A stretch of 64,000 nt of DNA from Alternaria dauci (lineage: Eukaryota; Ascomycota; Dothideomycetes; Pleosporales; Pleosporaceae), in NCBI RefSeq assembly GCF_042100115.1, contig NC_091272.1:1860001-1924000 (forward strand), written 5' to 3'. Made by a program: the position numbers and the translations under genes. Positions 32,182 to 43,725 of this stretch are shown here, piece by piece; position 1 is the first letter of the stretch, and every line of letters starts with the position of its first letter. The notes below the pieces were generated by a model. The model did not search any database. It worked only from the letters and a program-made list of their open reading frames with translations, and was not told where the DNA came from.

Positions 32182-33332
32182 ATGGCAGACTTCAAGCCCT
32201 ACAGCGAGCAGCCCGAGCTCCACGCCAAAGCGCCTTACCGCGCCGCTATGCTCACCCAACCTGCAAATCTCAAGCAAGCGCTTAAAGACGCTCAGGCCGA
32301 TGCGAGCAAAACCCTCATGGGTATCGCCCAAGGCATTCCAAGTACCTTTGTGACCAAGTTGATCGCATCCGCGAAGCCAGATTTCATCTGGATGGATGTG
32401 GAACATGGCATGTACAACCGGTTAACATTACACGAGTAAGTTGTCTTCCTAACTCGTTCAACCATGAGATAGTTCTAGGGCCGGGGTATACATGAGAGCA
32501 TACCGCTGACCGACGCGACACAGCTGTATCCATGCCGCACAGCATCACTCAGAGGGCAAATCAATGGTCATCTGCCGTGTGCCAAAACATGACGAGCTCA
32601 GCCTCACAACAGCACTCGATGCAGGTTGCGCCGGAATCGTCATCCCGCATGTTGAGTCCGCCCAAGAAGTCAAGGACTTTATGAAAGAGATGTACTTTGG
32701 TGGTACGTCACCCTTCCCTCAACTTCGTTTTTCTTCCCATGGTATTAATACGTTTATTTTAGGCGGTAAAGGCCGTCGTTCATTCAGCCCCTGGAACTTC
32801 ACTCCTGGAATGGTTCAGTCTCTCTACCCCAACGACCCCTACAACGTGCAGACGGCGAACAATCACATCTGTCTCATCCCGCAGATCGAATCGATCAAGG
32901 GAGTCGAGAACTGCGAGGAGATTGCTGCAGTAGAAGGCATCTCTGGTCTGATGTTCGGTCCTGGAGATTACATGATCGAGGCCGGTATGGATATCGGTGG
33001 GTTCTTGAATGGAAATCCTGACCCCAAGTTCTTTGAGGCGATGGGTAGGTTCAGTGCTGCGGCTGCGAAGCATGACCTACCTATCTTTGGGTAAGTTTAT
33101 TGTCCTTTCCGATCTTGAACAACGTAGCTGATGGATGATTAGTGGTGTGATGGGGCTAGACCAGATACCGATGGCCATTCAGTCAGGTATGCGGGGGATT
33201 GCTGTGCAGTTTGATGTCTGGGGTACTACAAGACTCTTTGCGAGTTCTTTGGAAGAGGGCTGGAAATATGCAAAGAGCTTTGAGGGAAACCCGAAACCGA
33301 GCATGGCGGACGGACAGGCGAAGACGCCTTGA
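32182..33332 (+). CDS. HpcH/HpaI aldolase family protein
   Basis: Class II, metal-dependent aldolase of the HpcH/HpaI (2-keto-3-deoxy acid) family with a TIM-barrel fold, cleaving or forming 2-oxo acids using pyruvate. Four exons: 32182-32435, 32524-32702, 32763-33090 and 33143-33332; 316 residues. Motifs: FIWMDVEHG (catalytic Asp-x-Glu-His), ALDAGCAGIVIPHVESAQEV, GRRSFSPW (conserved GxR loop), IPQIESIKGVEN (metal-binding Glu) and GLMFGPGDYMIEAG (metal-binding Asp). No signal peptide, so probably cytosolic. It may act in aromatic or sugar-acid catabolism; nothing nearby fixes the substrate. The third intron starts GTAAGT after CTTTGG and restores a GGVMG junction. Confidence 0.92.
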
Positions 33333-34000
33333 TAAGCTGATGAGTAAGAATAGATGGGTCATCTGAACCACTGTACAGTCAAATGTGTTGCTTTTGCGAA
33401 TTGGTGCTGTGCCGCTGTCGCCACCATCGATACATATCGAAAGACTGGAGAGGAAGAACCGATATGACGTCGGGATAAATCTGATTTAACCGCGGTGCAA
33501 GGCAGGATTCCTGAAAATGATCATTGCCGCATACCTCAGAAGAGGATATTGATCTTCCTGCCAAATTAGGCGTCCAGTTCAATGCCACAATGACGAGGCT
33601 GTGTGCGTACTTGGCACCTTGAGAGTTTGCCAATCAGCTCTGCTGGTGCGCAGGGCGTTTCCTGGATCACAGGAGCTATACCTGAAAGAGCCAGCGTTGT
33701 GCTGCTTGACCATGAGAATGATGGACATAGCCTTGTGATGCCGTGGTGATATAAGTAGAACGATTCTGTCATCTGTCGCATATCGGTAGTGCTTACCGTC
33801 ATCCCCTTTGATACGGTATACGTTGATGCGAATTGATATACTGAAAGACCACTCTCTCATGTCCTTCCCAACTTCCATAAATCTTTCGGACTGCGACCAG
33901 GAATCGTCCGGCAATTACATTTGCGGCACGTCTGCTTCAGGGAGTAATTTCGGTTAGTATACCATGCGGTTCTGGCTTACGATCGAATATCTAATTTCGT
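33333..34000. other. Intergenic region
   Basis: About 670 bases between two plus-strand genes. Short random frames on the minus strand only. No feature recognised. Confidence 0.45.
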
Positions 34001-34024
34001 ATGTCAGACAGTATGTCAGACAGT
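34001..34024 (+). repeat. Two tandem 12-nt units
   Basis: Two exact copies of ATGTCAGACAGT head to tail, encoding MSDSMSDS at the proposed start of the Gln-rich membrane protein. Confidence 0.85.
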
Positions 34025-34550
34025 ATGCAGAGCAGCTTCGGTGAGCCCATCTTTGCAGCCTCGAAGCTCTTTAGTCAAACTGACTATTGAACCAGACAAT
34101 GCCGTGAACGCGCAGCAGAGAACAATCGGCATAGGCGTGGGGGTTGGAGTAGGACTGTTTCTGCTTTTCACTGGCCTGGCTATTTGGGCGTTCCGACGGC
34201 ACAGCAAGAAACGAACGCAACAGATAAACCAACAGGCACAGATACAGGCGAATTTACTGCAGCAGAACATGCAGCAGACGCACCCGCCACAACCATGGAT
34301 AGGGCAGCGAAACGAAGTGGACGGGCTGGCATACAGGACTGAGATCGAGGCACAAAACAACCCGCACCAGTACCAGCGATACCAGGCCCAGGAGATGAAT
34401 GCGCATCCGTATGATAGCCAGTTCCAAGGTGGCATGATATCGGAAGCACAAGGAACACACGATGCTCAGGAAATGCCTTTGAGTTATCAGCGACATCCTC
34501 CGCAGGAAATGCCAGGAGGGACGCAGGGCGGGGGTGTTGAGAGGCGCTGA
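34001..34550 (+). CDS. Single-TM protein with Gln-rich tail, start uncertain
   Basis: Exons 34001-34040 and 34096-34550, split by a 55-nt GT-AG intron with a CTGAC branch point; 164 residues. A very short N-terminus (MSDSMSDSMQSSF...) precedes one hydrophobic helix (TIGIGVGVGVGLFLLFTGLAIW) with a basic stop (RRHSKKR). The tail is rich in Gln, Pro, Met and His, with recurring QEM/PPQEMP units. This resembles the membrane and tail part of fungal Mid2-like or glycoprotein-type surface proteins, so a longer Ser-rich ectodomain might be encoded in upstream exons that I could not find: an in-frame stop lies just upstream, but the duplicated sequence at 34001-34024 offers possible acceptor sites. 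Function unknown. Confidence 0.5.
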
Positions 34551-34953
34551 GTTATTTCATGTTGCAATGCCAGAGTTCTGTTTCACATCAGCGTTCTGAT
34601 ATAAGGGCGCGAGATTTTGACTGATAACAACATGCTCTGGACAGAGCGGACGGTTCCAAGGTATGTGGTTAGTAGTAGAGGTTTCCAAGTTTTGGATGGT
34701 TCCAGCCGGCCGCCTCCACGTCGCGTCGAAGATGGCCTGTGCGTCACCAGCCATCGCCCAACCACCACATTTCCAGCCTTCGAGAAAGTACGCAACACAA
34801 CGGCAGCGACTATGGATCTAATAAACGGATACCTACATCGCAGTTCCCACACTGCTCTCTGCCAGCGCACACCAATACAGAAGCCGTGCTCAATACGTGT
34901 ATACGACTATCATTGGCGCCGGACAATCAACAAGCCTCGATACTTTTGAGACT
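34551..34953. other. Intergenic region upstream of the secreted Ser/Pro-rich protein
   Basis: About 400 bases, presumed promoter and leader. No element recognised. The downstream frame is open from 34897, but the residues there do not look like a signal peptide. Confidence 0.4.
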
Positions 34954-35580
34954 ATGCTTTTCAACGCTCACACTCTGGCTCTGGCCGCTCTCTTCTCCAC
35001 ATTGGTCACCGGTCGGCCCTTTGACTCGCCAAAGCCCCGCGATGTTGGCCGACGCGACAAGAGCTATTCGGTTGTCAATGTTGGTGGAGATGCATCAACT
35101 CCAGCGCCTGCAACAGCCACTTCGGTGATTGAGACGACAAAGACTGTCGAAGTTGTCGGTCCAGAAAAGACAGTCACTCAACAAGTTACTGCGACCGTCA
35201 TCAAGCCCCAGCCAGCGCCAGCACCGACAACGAGCTGCAAGTCGAGCAGCGCATCAAGGTCTTCATCTTCGTCGACGCCCAGGCCATCGTCGTCAACGCC
35301 CGCACCAACGACGACATTGACCTCGTCTGCAGGTGGATCCTCATCAACCCCCAGCCCATCGGTACCTTCATCGACATCGACCCCAACACCAACACCAACC
35401 ATCTCAAGCGTGTTCTCAAGCAGCATCTCGACGCCAAAGCCAATCATCGTTACCGTCACAATCTCGGAGAATGAAGGTCCTACCGAGTACTATGACGATG
35501 GCATGTGGCACACGTACTACCGCATCAAAACGTTTGAGGCTGCTGCGGTTGTCACGGCGGCCCCGCAGCCGGCTGCATGA
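34954..35580 (+). CDS. Secreted Ser/Thr/Pro-rich cell-wall-type protein
   Basis: Single exon, 208 residues. Begins with a signal peptide (MLFNAHTLALAALFSTLVTG) followed by a KPRDVGRRDK basic site that could be a Kex2-type processing point. The middle is a mucin-like region dominated by Ser, Thr and Pro (about residues 85-165), expected to be heavily O-glycosylated. The last 45 residues are more ordered (IIVTVTISENEGPTEYYDDGMWHTYYRIKTFE). There is no hydrophobic GPI-type tail. Start set at Met 34954 because an upstream in-frame Met (34897) would place polar residues before the signal peptide. Likely a wall-associated or secreted protein; no enzyme motif. Confidence 0.75.
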   Translation: MLFNAHTLALAALFSTLVTGRPFDSPKPRDVGRRDKSYSVVNVGGDASTPAPATATSVIETTKTVEVVGPEKTVTQQVTATVIKPQPAPAPTTSCKSSSASRSSSSSTPRPSSSTPAPTTTLTSSAGGSSSTPSPSVPSSTSTPTPTPTISSVFSSSISTPKPIIVTVTISENEGPTEYYDDGMWHTYYRIKTFEAAAVVTAAPQPAA

Positions 35581-35995
35581 TCTTGTTCTCTCGCATCCTG
35601 AGGTACCTTGAACGGGGCCTTGGTTCTCTTCTTTAACCTGGGCGGTGGACTGGTCCCATTTGCCTGTTCGTTTCTTCTACTGTGTTTTACGATATATACG
35701 AGTAATGGTTGGACGCCAGCATGTGACGGCGAGGATATGAAGATTGATGACTAGACGCGTCTGCGAGACGAGTGCACATGTATAATTAGATTAGTCAATA
35801 GAGTGATGAACAAGCGCAAGTGTTGGAGTGGAGGCGTGATGGCCAGACTCGTGTAGTGATGACGCAGCTCGAAGAGGAAGCTCCCATGCCTGCCGGGCTT
35901 GGCGAACGGTTACGCCCAGGGCGGCGGTGCGTATGGGAGCACGACCAGCTCTCCACCTCCACAACCCCGGACGATCCGCCTCTCTCTCGCACACA
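35581..35995. other. Intergenic region upstream of VPS35
   Basis: About 415 bases with no recognised elements. Some frames are open on the minus strand but lack protein character. Confidence 0.45.
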
Positions 35996-38943
35996 ATGGC
36001 GTCGCCGCCCCCCGTAGAAGACCAGGCTCGTCTGCTTGAAGATGCCCTGGCCGTGGTGCGCCAGCAGACGATGCTCATGCGGCGGTGTCTCGAGACGCCG
36101 GGCAAGTTGATGGATGCGCTCAAGTGCAGGTACGCGCATGCCGTGACATGAGGGCGGTCCTGGCCATGCGCTGCAGTGCTAACGACTCCAATGCACAGCT
36201 CGACACTCGTCTCGGAACTGCGGACCAGCAGCCTCGGCCCCAAGCAGTACTACGAGCTCTACATGGCCGTCTTCGATGCCCTGCGCCATCTGGCCGTCTA
36301 CCTGCGCGAGAACCACCCCGTCAACCATCTCGCCGACCTCTACGAACTCGTCCAGTATGCCGGCAACATCATCCCCCGCCTGTACCTCATGGTCACCGTC
36401 GGCACCGTCTACATGGCCATTGAGGATGCGCCCGTCAAGGAGATTATGAAGGACATGATGGAGATGAGTCGCGGCGTCCAGCACCCTATCCGCGGCCTGT
36501 TTCTGCGCTACTACCTTGCGGGCCAGGCACGCGACTACCTTCCGTCTGGCGACAGCGAGGGGCCTGAAGGCAATCTGCAGGACTCCATCAGCTTCATCCT
36601 GACAAACTTTGTCGAGATGAACAAGCTGTGGGTGCGCCTACAACACCAGGGACATTCCAGGGAGCGCGAGCAGCGAACCAAGGAGCGCCAGGAACTGCAA
36701 CTTCTCGTCGGCAGCAACTTGGTCAGGCTCAGCCAATTGGTCGACTTGGACAACTACAAGAAGATCTTGAATCCCTTGCTCGAGCAGATTGTACAGTGTC
36801 GGGATGTTCTGGCGCAAGAATACCTACTCGAGGGTGCGTACCACACGCTGGACACGAGGAAACCGCTAACATGCAGCAGTCGTCACACAGGTTTTCCCCG
36901 ACGAATTCCACCTACACACGCTCGATCAGTTCCTCTCCGCCGTCGCACGCCTGAATCCACATGTAAACGTCAAGGCCATTGTTGTAGGCCTCATGGACCG
37001 CCTATCCTCGTATGCGCAAAGAGAAGCCGAATCCGAAAGCCCAGAACAGCGCAAGAAGACGGAAGAGGAGTCGATAGCACACCTCATGGAGCAAATGCGG
37101 ATAGCAAAGGAGAAGAAGGCCGCAGAGCCAGAGCCGGCGCCGGCGCAGCAAAATGGAGACGCCCCAGAGACTTCGGAGGCGGAACCAAGCACAGAAGAGG
37201 CTTCCGAAGAACCATCCAAACCAGCTGAGGCCTCTGCTGAGAGCGAAGAACATCAAGCGACCGAGACAGATGGCGAAGTCGAGAAGAGGCGCGGTATACC
37301 CAACAATGTCAAGCTGTTCGAGATCTTCCACGAACAGGTGCAGACGCTGGTTAAGATGCAGCGGCTGCCAATACAAGACACAATCGGATTACTGGTGTCG
37401 CTGGCAAATCTCGCCTTGTATGTTTTGCAGACACTTACAACGGCCATTGCGCTAATTCTACTAGAAACATCTACCCCGAACGACTCGACTACATTGACCA
37501 AGTCCTGACCTTTGCAAACCAAAAAGTCACTGAATACCAAAACAGTGCCGACCTACACTCGCAAGCCACCCAAAGCCAGATCCTCAGCCTCCTCCTTTCG
37601 CCGATCAAGACCTACATCTCTCTCTTCACTGCGCTCGCACTACCAAACTTCATCCCTCTCTTACATTCACAGCCATACCCGACTCGGAGAGCAGTTGCCG
37701 GTGAAGTTGCAAGGAGTCTAATGCGAAATCAAACCTCCATTGCATCTGTAGAGAACCTCGAAAGCGTGTTGGAGATCCTCAAGGTTCTTATCCGCGAAGG
37801 CATCCAACAAGCCCAAGGATACCCAGGTGGGCCGATCCAAAGACGAGCACAGGAGACAGAGGAGACTATAGAAGAGCAAGGATGGCTAGCGCGGATAGTG
37901 CATCTCATCCGCGGCAAGGACAACGATACCCAATTCAAGGCGAGTACAATTGACATTCAACCAGAATGTACGCTAACAACTCTTGTAGCTCCTCCAAACT
38001 GCGCGCAAGTCCTTTGCCGAGGGCAACGAGCGCGTCAAGTACACATCCCCGGCCATTATCACAGCATCACTCAAGCTGGCACGTCAATACAAGAAGCGCG
38101 AACACTTTGAAGACAACTGGCAATCGCAATCATCCGCTCTTTACAAGTTCATGCACAGCACCCTATCGACGCTCTACACCCGCGTTGCAGGCTCCGCGGA
38201 TCTCTCCCTCCGCCTCTTCGTCGCCTGCGGTCAAGTCGCAGATCAAAATGGTTTCGAAGAGGTCGCGTACGAGTTCTTCGCGCAAGCATTTACAATATAC
38301 GAGGAAGCAATCAGCGATTCAAGAGCGCAGTTCCAAGCCGTATGTGTCATTGCCAGTGGCCTGCATACAACAAGAAACTTTGGCAAGGAGAACTATGATA
38401 CTCTGATTACAAAGTGCGCGTTACATGGAAGCAAGCTACTCAAGAAGCCGGATCAATGCCGTGCGGTGTACCTTGCAAGTCACCTGTGGTGGGCGACTGA
38501 GATCCGTGCGTTGGGCGAGGAGGATCCAAAGAACGTAAGTGAGATCAAGTCCAGTTGCGACAAGATTGATACTGACAGCTACAGCTTTACCGCGATGGCA
38601 AGCGTGTGCTCGAGTGCTTACAGCGTGCTCTTCGTGTGGCTGATGCATGCATGGACGCTGCGGTCTCTGTTGAGCTGTTTGTCGAGATACTGAATAGATA
38701 CGTCTACTATTTCGATCAAGAGAACGAAGCTGTAAGTCTCAATCTGCCCCCTCTCCCATGTCATTTGTTAACAATCATCAGGTCACAACAAAGTACCTCA
38801 ACGGCCTCATCGAGCTTATCCACTCAAACTTGCAATCCAACGAGAATGCTTCTTCGCTTGAGAACCCAAGGAAACACTTTCAGCGCACCCTGGATTACAT
38901 AGCGAGTCGAGAGTACGAAGGCGTGGTCACGGCACCAAAGTAA
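35996..38943 (+). CDS. VPS35: Retromer subunit Vps35
   Basis: Core scaffold of the endosomal retromer, which returns the CPY receptor Vps10 from endosomes to the Golgi. Seven exons: 35996-36129, 36199-36833, 36880-37417, 37465-37939, 37989-38534, 38585-38731, 38782-38943; 878 residues. The N-terminal [10 protein letters not shown] motif (about 131-140), essential for Vps26 contact in other species, is present, and the rest is the alpha-solenoid that ends by binding Vps29. Between about 350 and 410 lies an Ala/Glu/Pro-rich insertion ([15 protein letters not shown]...), absent or shorter in animals as far as I recall. The fourth intron (37940-37988) begins with GC instead of GT: only the GC donor keeps the reading frame (FK|LLQTARK). 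Confidence 0.96.
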
Positions 38944-39122
38944 TGTTAGTAGGAAAAGGAGACGCAGTGCCTGTTTTGAATTGGAACTCCTTGTACGACT
39001 ACATGTACATGGATATTGCACCCTCATATACCAAGTACATAGCATGGGAAAATCGAGAATGTTAATGAAGCCGAATCTTGCCACGACTGCTCCAGACAAC
39101 GAACTCTAGCCCCTTCGCAGGA

Positions 39123-39936
39123 CTAATCCATGGTCATGTCAGCAGGCAGCTTTCCCTTGTAGAACTCACTACGCCCCTCAAGATTGAAATCCAACCCGAT
39201 GCATCCAAACTCGACCATCTTCTTGTCAAAGTTCTGGTACGTGTACTCAATGAACATGTCAATACCTGCATCGTAGTTAGCACAAGCCAGGTCAAATCCA
39301 CATCTCGATAAGACTTACCACATCCAGCAGCACCTGCCGTCCAAATCTCCGCACCATCAAACCACCCCGCATCAACCACCCACCTGCGATCTACCCACTC
39401 CGTACCCGGAAACATCTTGCTTGCCAAGCCCAACATGACCCTATTCGTAGTAGCCTTCTTCCCCTCCAACACTCCACTCCTTGCCAGCCACATGGCTCCC
39501 GTACACGTTGTAAGAATGACCTTGGTCTGCTTACTCGCCTCTTTTAAGAAGACCAGACTCTCTTCTTTGACAGTCGCTGGGTTCGGGCCACCAAGGAGCA
39601 AGATGTCGAGGTCGCGCGGAGCAGTTGCATAGGTGTGCGTGGGACGCACGTACATGTCTGGTGTGACATGGGCGGGATCCATGGAGGAGGAGATGTAGAA
39701 AAAGTCCATGGGGACAGCGTGGGGTACCATGGAAGCGAATTGCGGAAGCATAGATGTAACCATGTTGATGGTTTGGGGAGTCAGGTTGCCGAGGAGGTCG
39801 AGGCCTGCGAGGTCCTGGATATGGGCGTTCAAAGTCAGTGTATATCTCCCGTATGTCTGGAACAAGAGACACTTACGGTCATTTGAGTTCCTTCGTAAAG
39901 GACGCCGACACGGATGGGAGTCTTAGTCGAGGACAT
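39123..39936 (-). CDS. DJ-1/PfpI family protein
   Basis: Class I glutamine-amidotransferase-like fold of the DJ-1/PfpI (ThiJ) superfamily. Exons 39877-39936, 39319-39814 and 39123-39265; 232 residues. Key features: VGVLYEGTQMTDLAGLDLLG at the start, LDILLLGGPNP, and the nucleophile elbow TTCTGAMWLARSGVLEGKKATTN with Cys near residue 124. The following TTNR and the VDAGWFDGAEIWTAGAAGC segment also match the group. Members include glyoxalase III, protein deglycases, proteases and isonitrile hydratases, so the exact reaction is open. No signal peptide. Convergent with VPS35, about 180 bases apart. Confidence 0.9.
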
Positions 39937-40487
39937 TGCAGTGGTATTGGGATAATTAGAAAGTACTTGGAGTTTGTAGAGCTGTTCCTGTTTGAGCCAT
40001 GGGTCATCGTCGCCTGGTACTTTATACAACTTTAATCGTACGCACCGGGTGTACCAGTACATCCCGCTCCGTCTACACTACCATACATATTTACCCATTC
40101 TTTCCATCCTTCTGTGTTGTTGTGCACGTTCAGATTGGGTTCACTGTCACAAGCGAATAGTGGCTGCAAGAATGTTGCTGCCTGAAATGTTAGGTGGAGA
40201 CAACGAATCGGAGCGGATATTGAGAAACGTGCCGTGCCGCTTGGGCAACAGAAAATCAAAGTTTGGTTGTATAAAACTAGACGCCTAAGAGACTTGTATA
40301 GGAAATTCTCTGATCTGAGTTGTAGGAATGTTACAAGAAGGAAAACGTTCGTAGAGAACGGTGTATGGACCACTGTATGCGTAGCGTACCATAGGTACAA
40401 CGTGCTAGAGGCAACAGCCAAATGTCGATATACAATGGATAGCCACTAGAAATTAATGAAAGTCATGATATCGTGGGCGCCGCTGCA
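39937..40487. other. Intergenic region
   Basis: About 550 bases between two minus-strand genes, carrying the promoter of the DJ-1-like gene. No element recognised. Confidence 0.45.
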
Positions 40488-42628
40488 TCAGTACCTGTGG
40501 GGCGCTTCTGAGCTAAAACGACGGAACTCCACCCTCGCCAACTCCCTTTCTCTTGCGTCGGAGCTTGTGGAGCTGTTATCCGGACTGTACTTTGAACTTG
40601 TCTGTCGTGTCATCATATAGGAAGCAGGGGTCGCTGGGGTCACGGGAGTCTTGGGGCTCTTGAGGTCCTCCGATCCTGCGACTGAGGTGGCACGTGTTCG
40701 CTGGAGCGATGCGTCTACGATGCGAGTAGAATCGCTGCTCATATGGTTTAGCAGTGAGATAATTTCCAGACTAGGACTTCTGGCCGGACCAGGGCGGTGA
40801 GGGGGTCTGGTTAATGACTCTGCAGGCTTCTGGATTGGGATCTCGGGTATCTGCTCGACAGCAGGAGTTCTTCGACCCCCCTGAGAATTACCGCTACTCG
40901 CGCGACTGCGAATGACCTCTTTCTGTGGGAAAGTAACGCGCTTGCGGGAATTTTGAGATGGCGAGCGACGATCGTTTGCGGACGGTAGAGTGGGCGTATA
41001 AAATTGTACTGGAGACTTTCGATGTGTTCTTGAAGGCGGTGTCACAAGGCTGGATTTGGGGTTTTCACTGTTCATCTCCAACTTTGCCAGAGCGTCGGTC
41101 ACCGCGTCACCTACGTCTACGTCGTTGAAGTGGTGATTCTCAAGCTCATAGGTCTGCTGCGATGGTGTGGCTCGACGCGAGGGTGGGTTTGTGTGCTCCA
41201 GAACGGAGCTTGCATTCGGCGGCGGGGTAGAAGCTGGTAACGGCCACTCGGCAGGAAGCTCAGGAACTGGAGGCACGCTGGCTTCGCCGCGCGGAGCCTT
41301 GTCGTTTAGCGTCGTTCTAGAGGAGGTCGCGAAAGAAATGGTCGTATGCCGACTTCTGGAAGAATCACCCGAAAGGCGCTTGACCTTCCAGCTGCCTGTC
41401 TTGTCGTCTACCTCTAGTGTCGAGTGAGGGTATTGTAGCGAATCAGCCAGTGTCTGTGTATCCTCGAACACCGAGGACTGATATCTGTGTAATGTCTGAT
41501 TTGAGTCGTTCGGTTGCATCATTGAAATAGGAAGGACGGGCGCCGGGAGGGATAGATTCTTCTCGTTCATGTCCTGTAGGTCAACATGACTTCTAGAGTA
41601 GTCGCCTGATTTTCTTGCACCATTCGGTACATAGAAACGTAAGTCGACACGGACTACAGCAAACATGATGATGACGAGGATCTCCGTGACGAAGTTGAAA
41701 CAGTAGAAGCTTCCTTTGCTCAGGTACCACGGCAACTCGACGATGCCGCGCTGGACATCGACCAATGGGATTGCGGGAATCCAGGCCAATACGCAGCGAA
41801 AGATCTGTCCAATCGAGAGGAGGGACACCGAGATGAGCAGGATAGTGATGTTATATCTCAGTCGACCAGCTCCAAACTTGTCGATTTCTGTTCGTGGAAT
41901 AAGGAGCGAGATGCCGACAAGGATAGCTGGTGCGAAACAGAATATGGTGAAGTATGTCTGCGCGATGACGAACAAAACGTGGAAAGAGTCGAGTTTGCTT
42001 TGGTTGCGCGTGAAGAACTGCCATATCTGGCTTACGATGAGCATGAGCAGCGTAGCTACCAGCACGACAAGCCCGCCTCTATGGAAGATGCGGTACGGCG
42101 TTGACCATCCTAGACGTGCGTGTTGGGCGCGGATAACGCGTTGGACGAAGAACCAGTTCACGCCGTACAAGATAATGGTACCAATGTAGACAAAGATGTT
42201 CGCTGCGATAGCAAGGCCGACATTCCTGGGATAATTGGACCATGCTATCCGCAAGGCCATGGTAATGAGTCGAATCTTGCAGAGACCTGCGACATGTTAG
42301 TCGTGACCATGCCGATTGGAGGGTGTGGTGAGAGTATACCAAGAATAGCGCCATTGAAAATGAACTTGTGTCCGCGACCTTTGTTGCCCTTTAGGATCTT
42401 GATGTGGATGACACCGAAGATGAGGTATAGGATAAGAAAAATGATTGATACTGGCACGTCAGGCACTATCATAGGTGTTCCACCCAAGCCAGCATCCTGA
42501 GGTGCGTACGGGGGACCTCGCCCGCCCTGCCCAGATGCTCCGGACTGGGTATGGTTAGTTGTGCGTAGCAGGTGGCTGAACTTGACATCACTCACTGGAG
42601 GACCCTGGGTCCCTTGCTGCGAAGACAT
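40488..42628 (-). CDS. Seven-helix receptor-like protein (DUF3112 / fungal family-C-like GPCR)
   Basis: Predicted plasma-membrane receptor-like protein of the fungal DUF3112 group, which databases often name family-C-like GPCR. Exons 42596-42628, 42340-42544 and 40488-42286; 678 residues. Seven hydrophobic helices fill the first about 310 residues, beginning with VSIIFLILYLIFGVIHI and ending with FNFVTEILVIIMFAVVRVDLRFYVP. The remaining about 360-residue tail is Ser/Thr/Pro/Arg-rich, with many potential phosphorylation sites and a basic RKRVTFPQKEV island. The first intron (42545-42595, 51 nt) has a perfect donor, CTAAC branch point and CAG acceptor but a length divisible by three without stops, so an unspliced reading is also open (695 residues). 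Ligand and G protein unknown. Confidence 0.82.
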
Positions 42629-43725
42629 CTTTGCCAGTTTGATGTTCGACGTGTGAAACGTTTGCTGCGGAGGAGGTTGGAGAGAACCACAAAGCTCCAC
42701 GAAGGAGGCGGGAAAGAGGTGGTGTATATCAGGTTCCACGACCATGCAATGCTCCGATCTAGACGATAGTATGCATCGCTTAGGCATGGCACCAGCAGCC
42801 CCAGATAAGCAAACTAGATGACGAGTATGCAGTCAAGATGCCGTACTTGCCTCCAATTGGATGGACAATAGTTCCATGTGGTGTGCGTGCCCTATCCGCA
42901 GCCATGCTCAGATGTGGGCAGCATAACGCTTTCACTAAATTGGGGTGCCGGCGTCTTCGGGGAGTGGATGCTTACCGCACCCGTGGTACGCGAGCGATCA
43001 TTCCGCCGATCCAACGCCTTGCTAATCTCAACGCATGGTATGCTTTTTCTTCATCCGGTCTCCTGTCTACGGTGTCCAGGTGTTGCCGCAACTTGCGGTC
43101 TGAAAGGCACCCTTCTCTTGAACAAGAGCGCAGCCTGAGTTTTCGTGTATTCTGCTGTGCCTCAATAAGGCGCCTCCATGTTGACGTTATCGACTGCTGA
43201 TGGTAGTACCGGGTCTCCTCAATGATGCCGGAGATCAGCAAAGTGCCTTCCTGAGTGGAGGATCGGTGAAAACGTCAAACGAGCTCCGACCAGATGAACC
43301 CAAAACAGACCACTATTTAAGGCACGGTAGTGAATGATGCGTGTATCGGGCGCTATGCAGAACAAAAGACCGATTCTGCTTTTATCCCGAAATAGAAGTT
43401 GCATGTGAAACCATACAGGCGGTCGAAGAAAGATGGTATTGCCCTTGCATAAAGGAGCGGATTAGGTTATCTCGCCTGATTTCGAGCCAGGGGAAAGGAG
43501 TTGTAGTTTCCAAGGCGGGCAATAGTTGTCTTGAGGTGTCGTGTGTGTGTGTGTGGCTGATGGCAGCTACCCCAGATTTTCGGCGCGGTGAAACTTATCG
43601 GAACCTTGGATTGAGGTCGGAACTTGCCTGTACGTCATGCCCAACAATAACGCGTACCACACGCAATCCGGTCAATGCTTCGTTCACACCCTGTGGTAGT
43701 TTCCGCGCTCTTCTAGTCTTTTATA
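42629..43725. other. Divergent intergenic region
   Basis: About 1.1 kb between divergent genes, expected to contain both promoters. A GT microsatellite lies near 43541. A 120-codon plus-strand frame at 42838 lacks any protein-like signature and was not annotated. Confidence 0.45.
43541..43554. repeat. GT dinucleotide microsatellite
   Basis: Seven GT units about 170 bases upstream of the next gene's ATG. Confidence 0.85.

Noticed and set aside
42838..43200. 120-codon plus-strand frame upstream of the receptor gene
   Set aside because: Arg/Ser/Cys-rich without hydrophobic or domain pattern, and it lies in a divergent promoter region.
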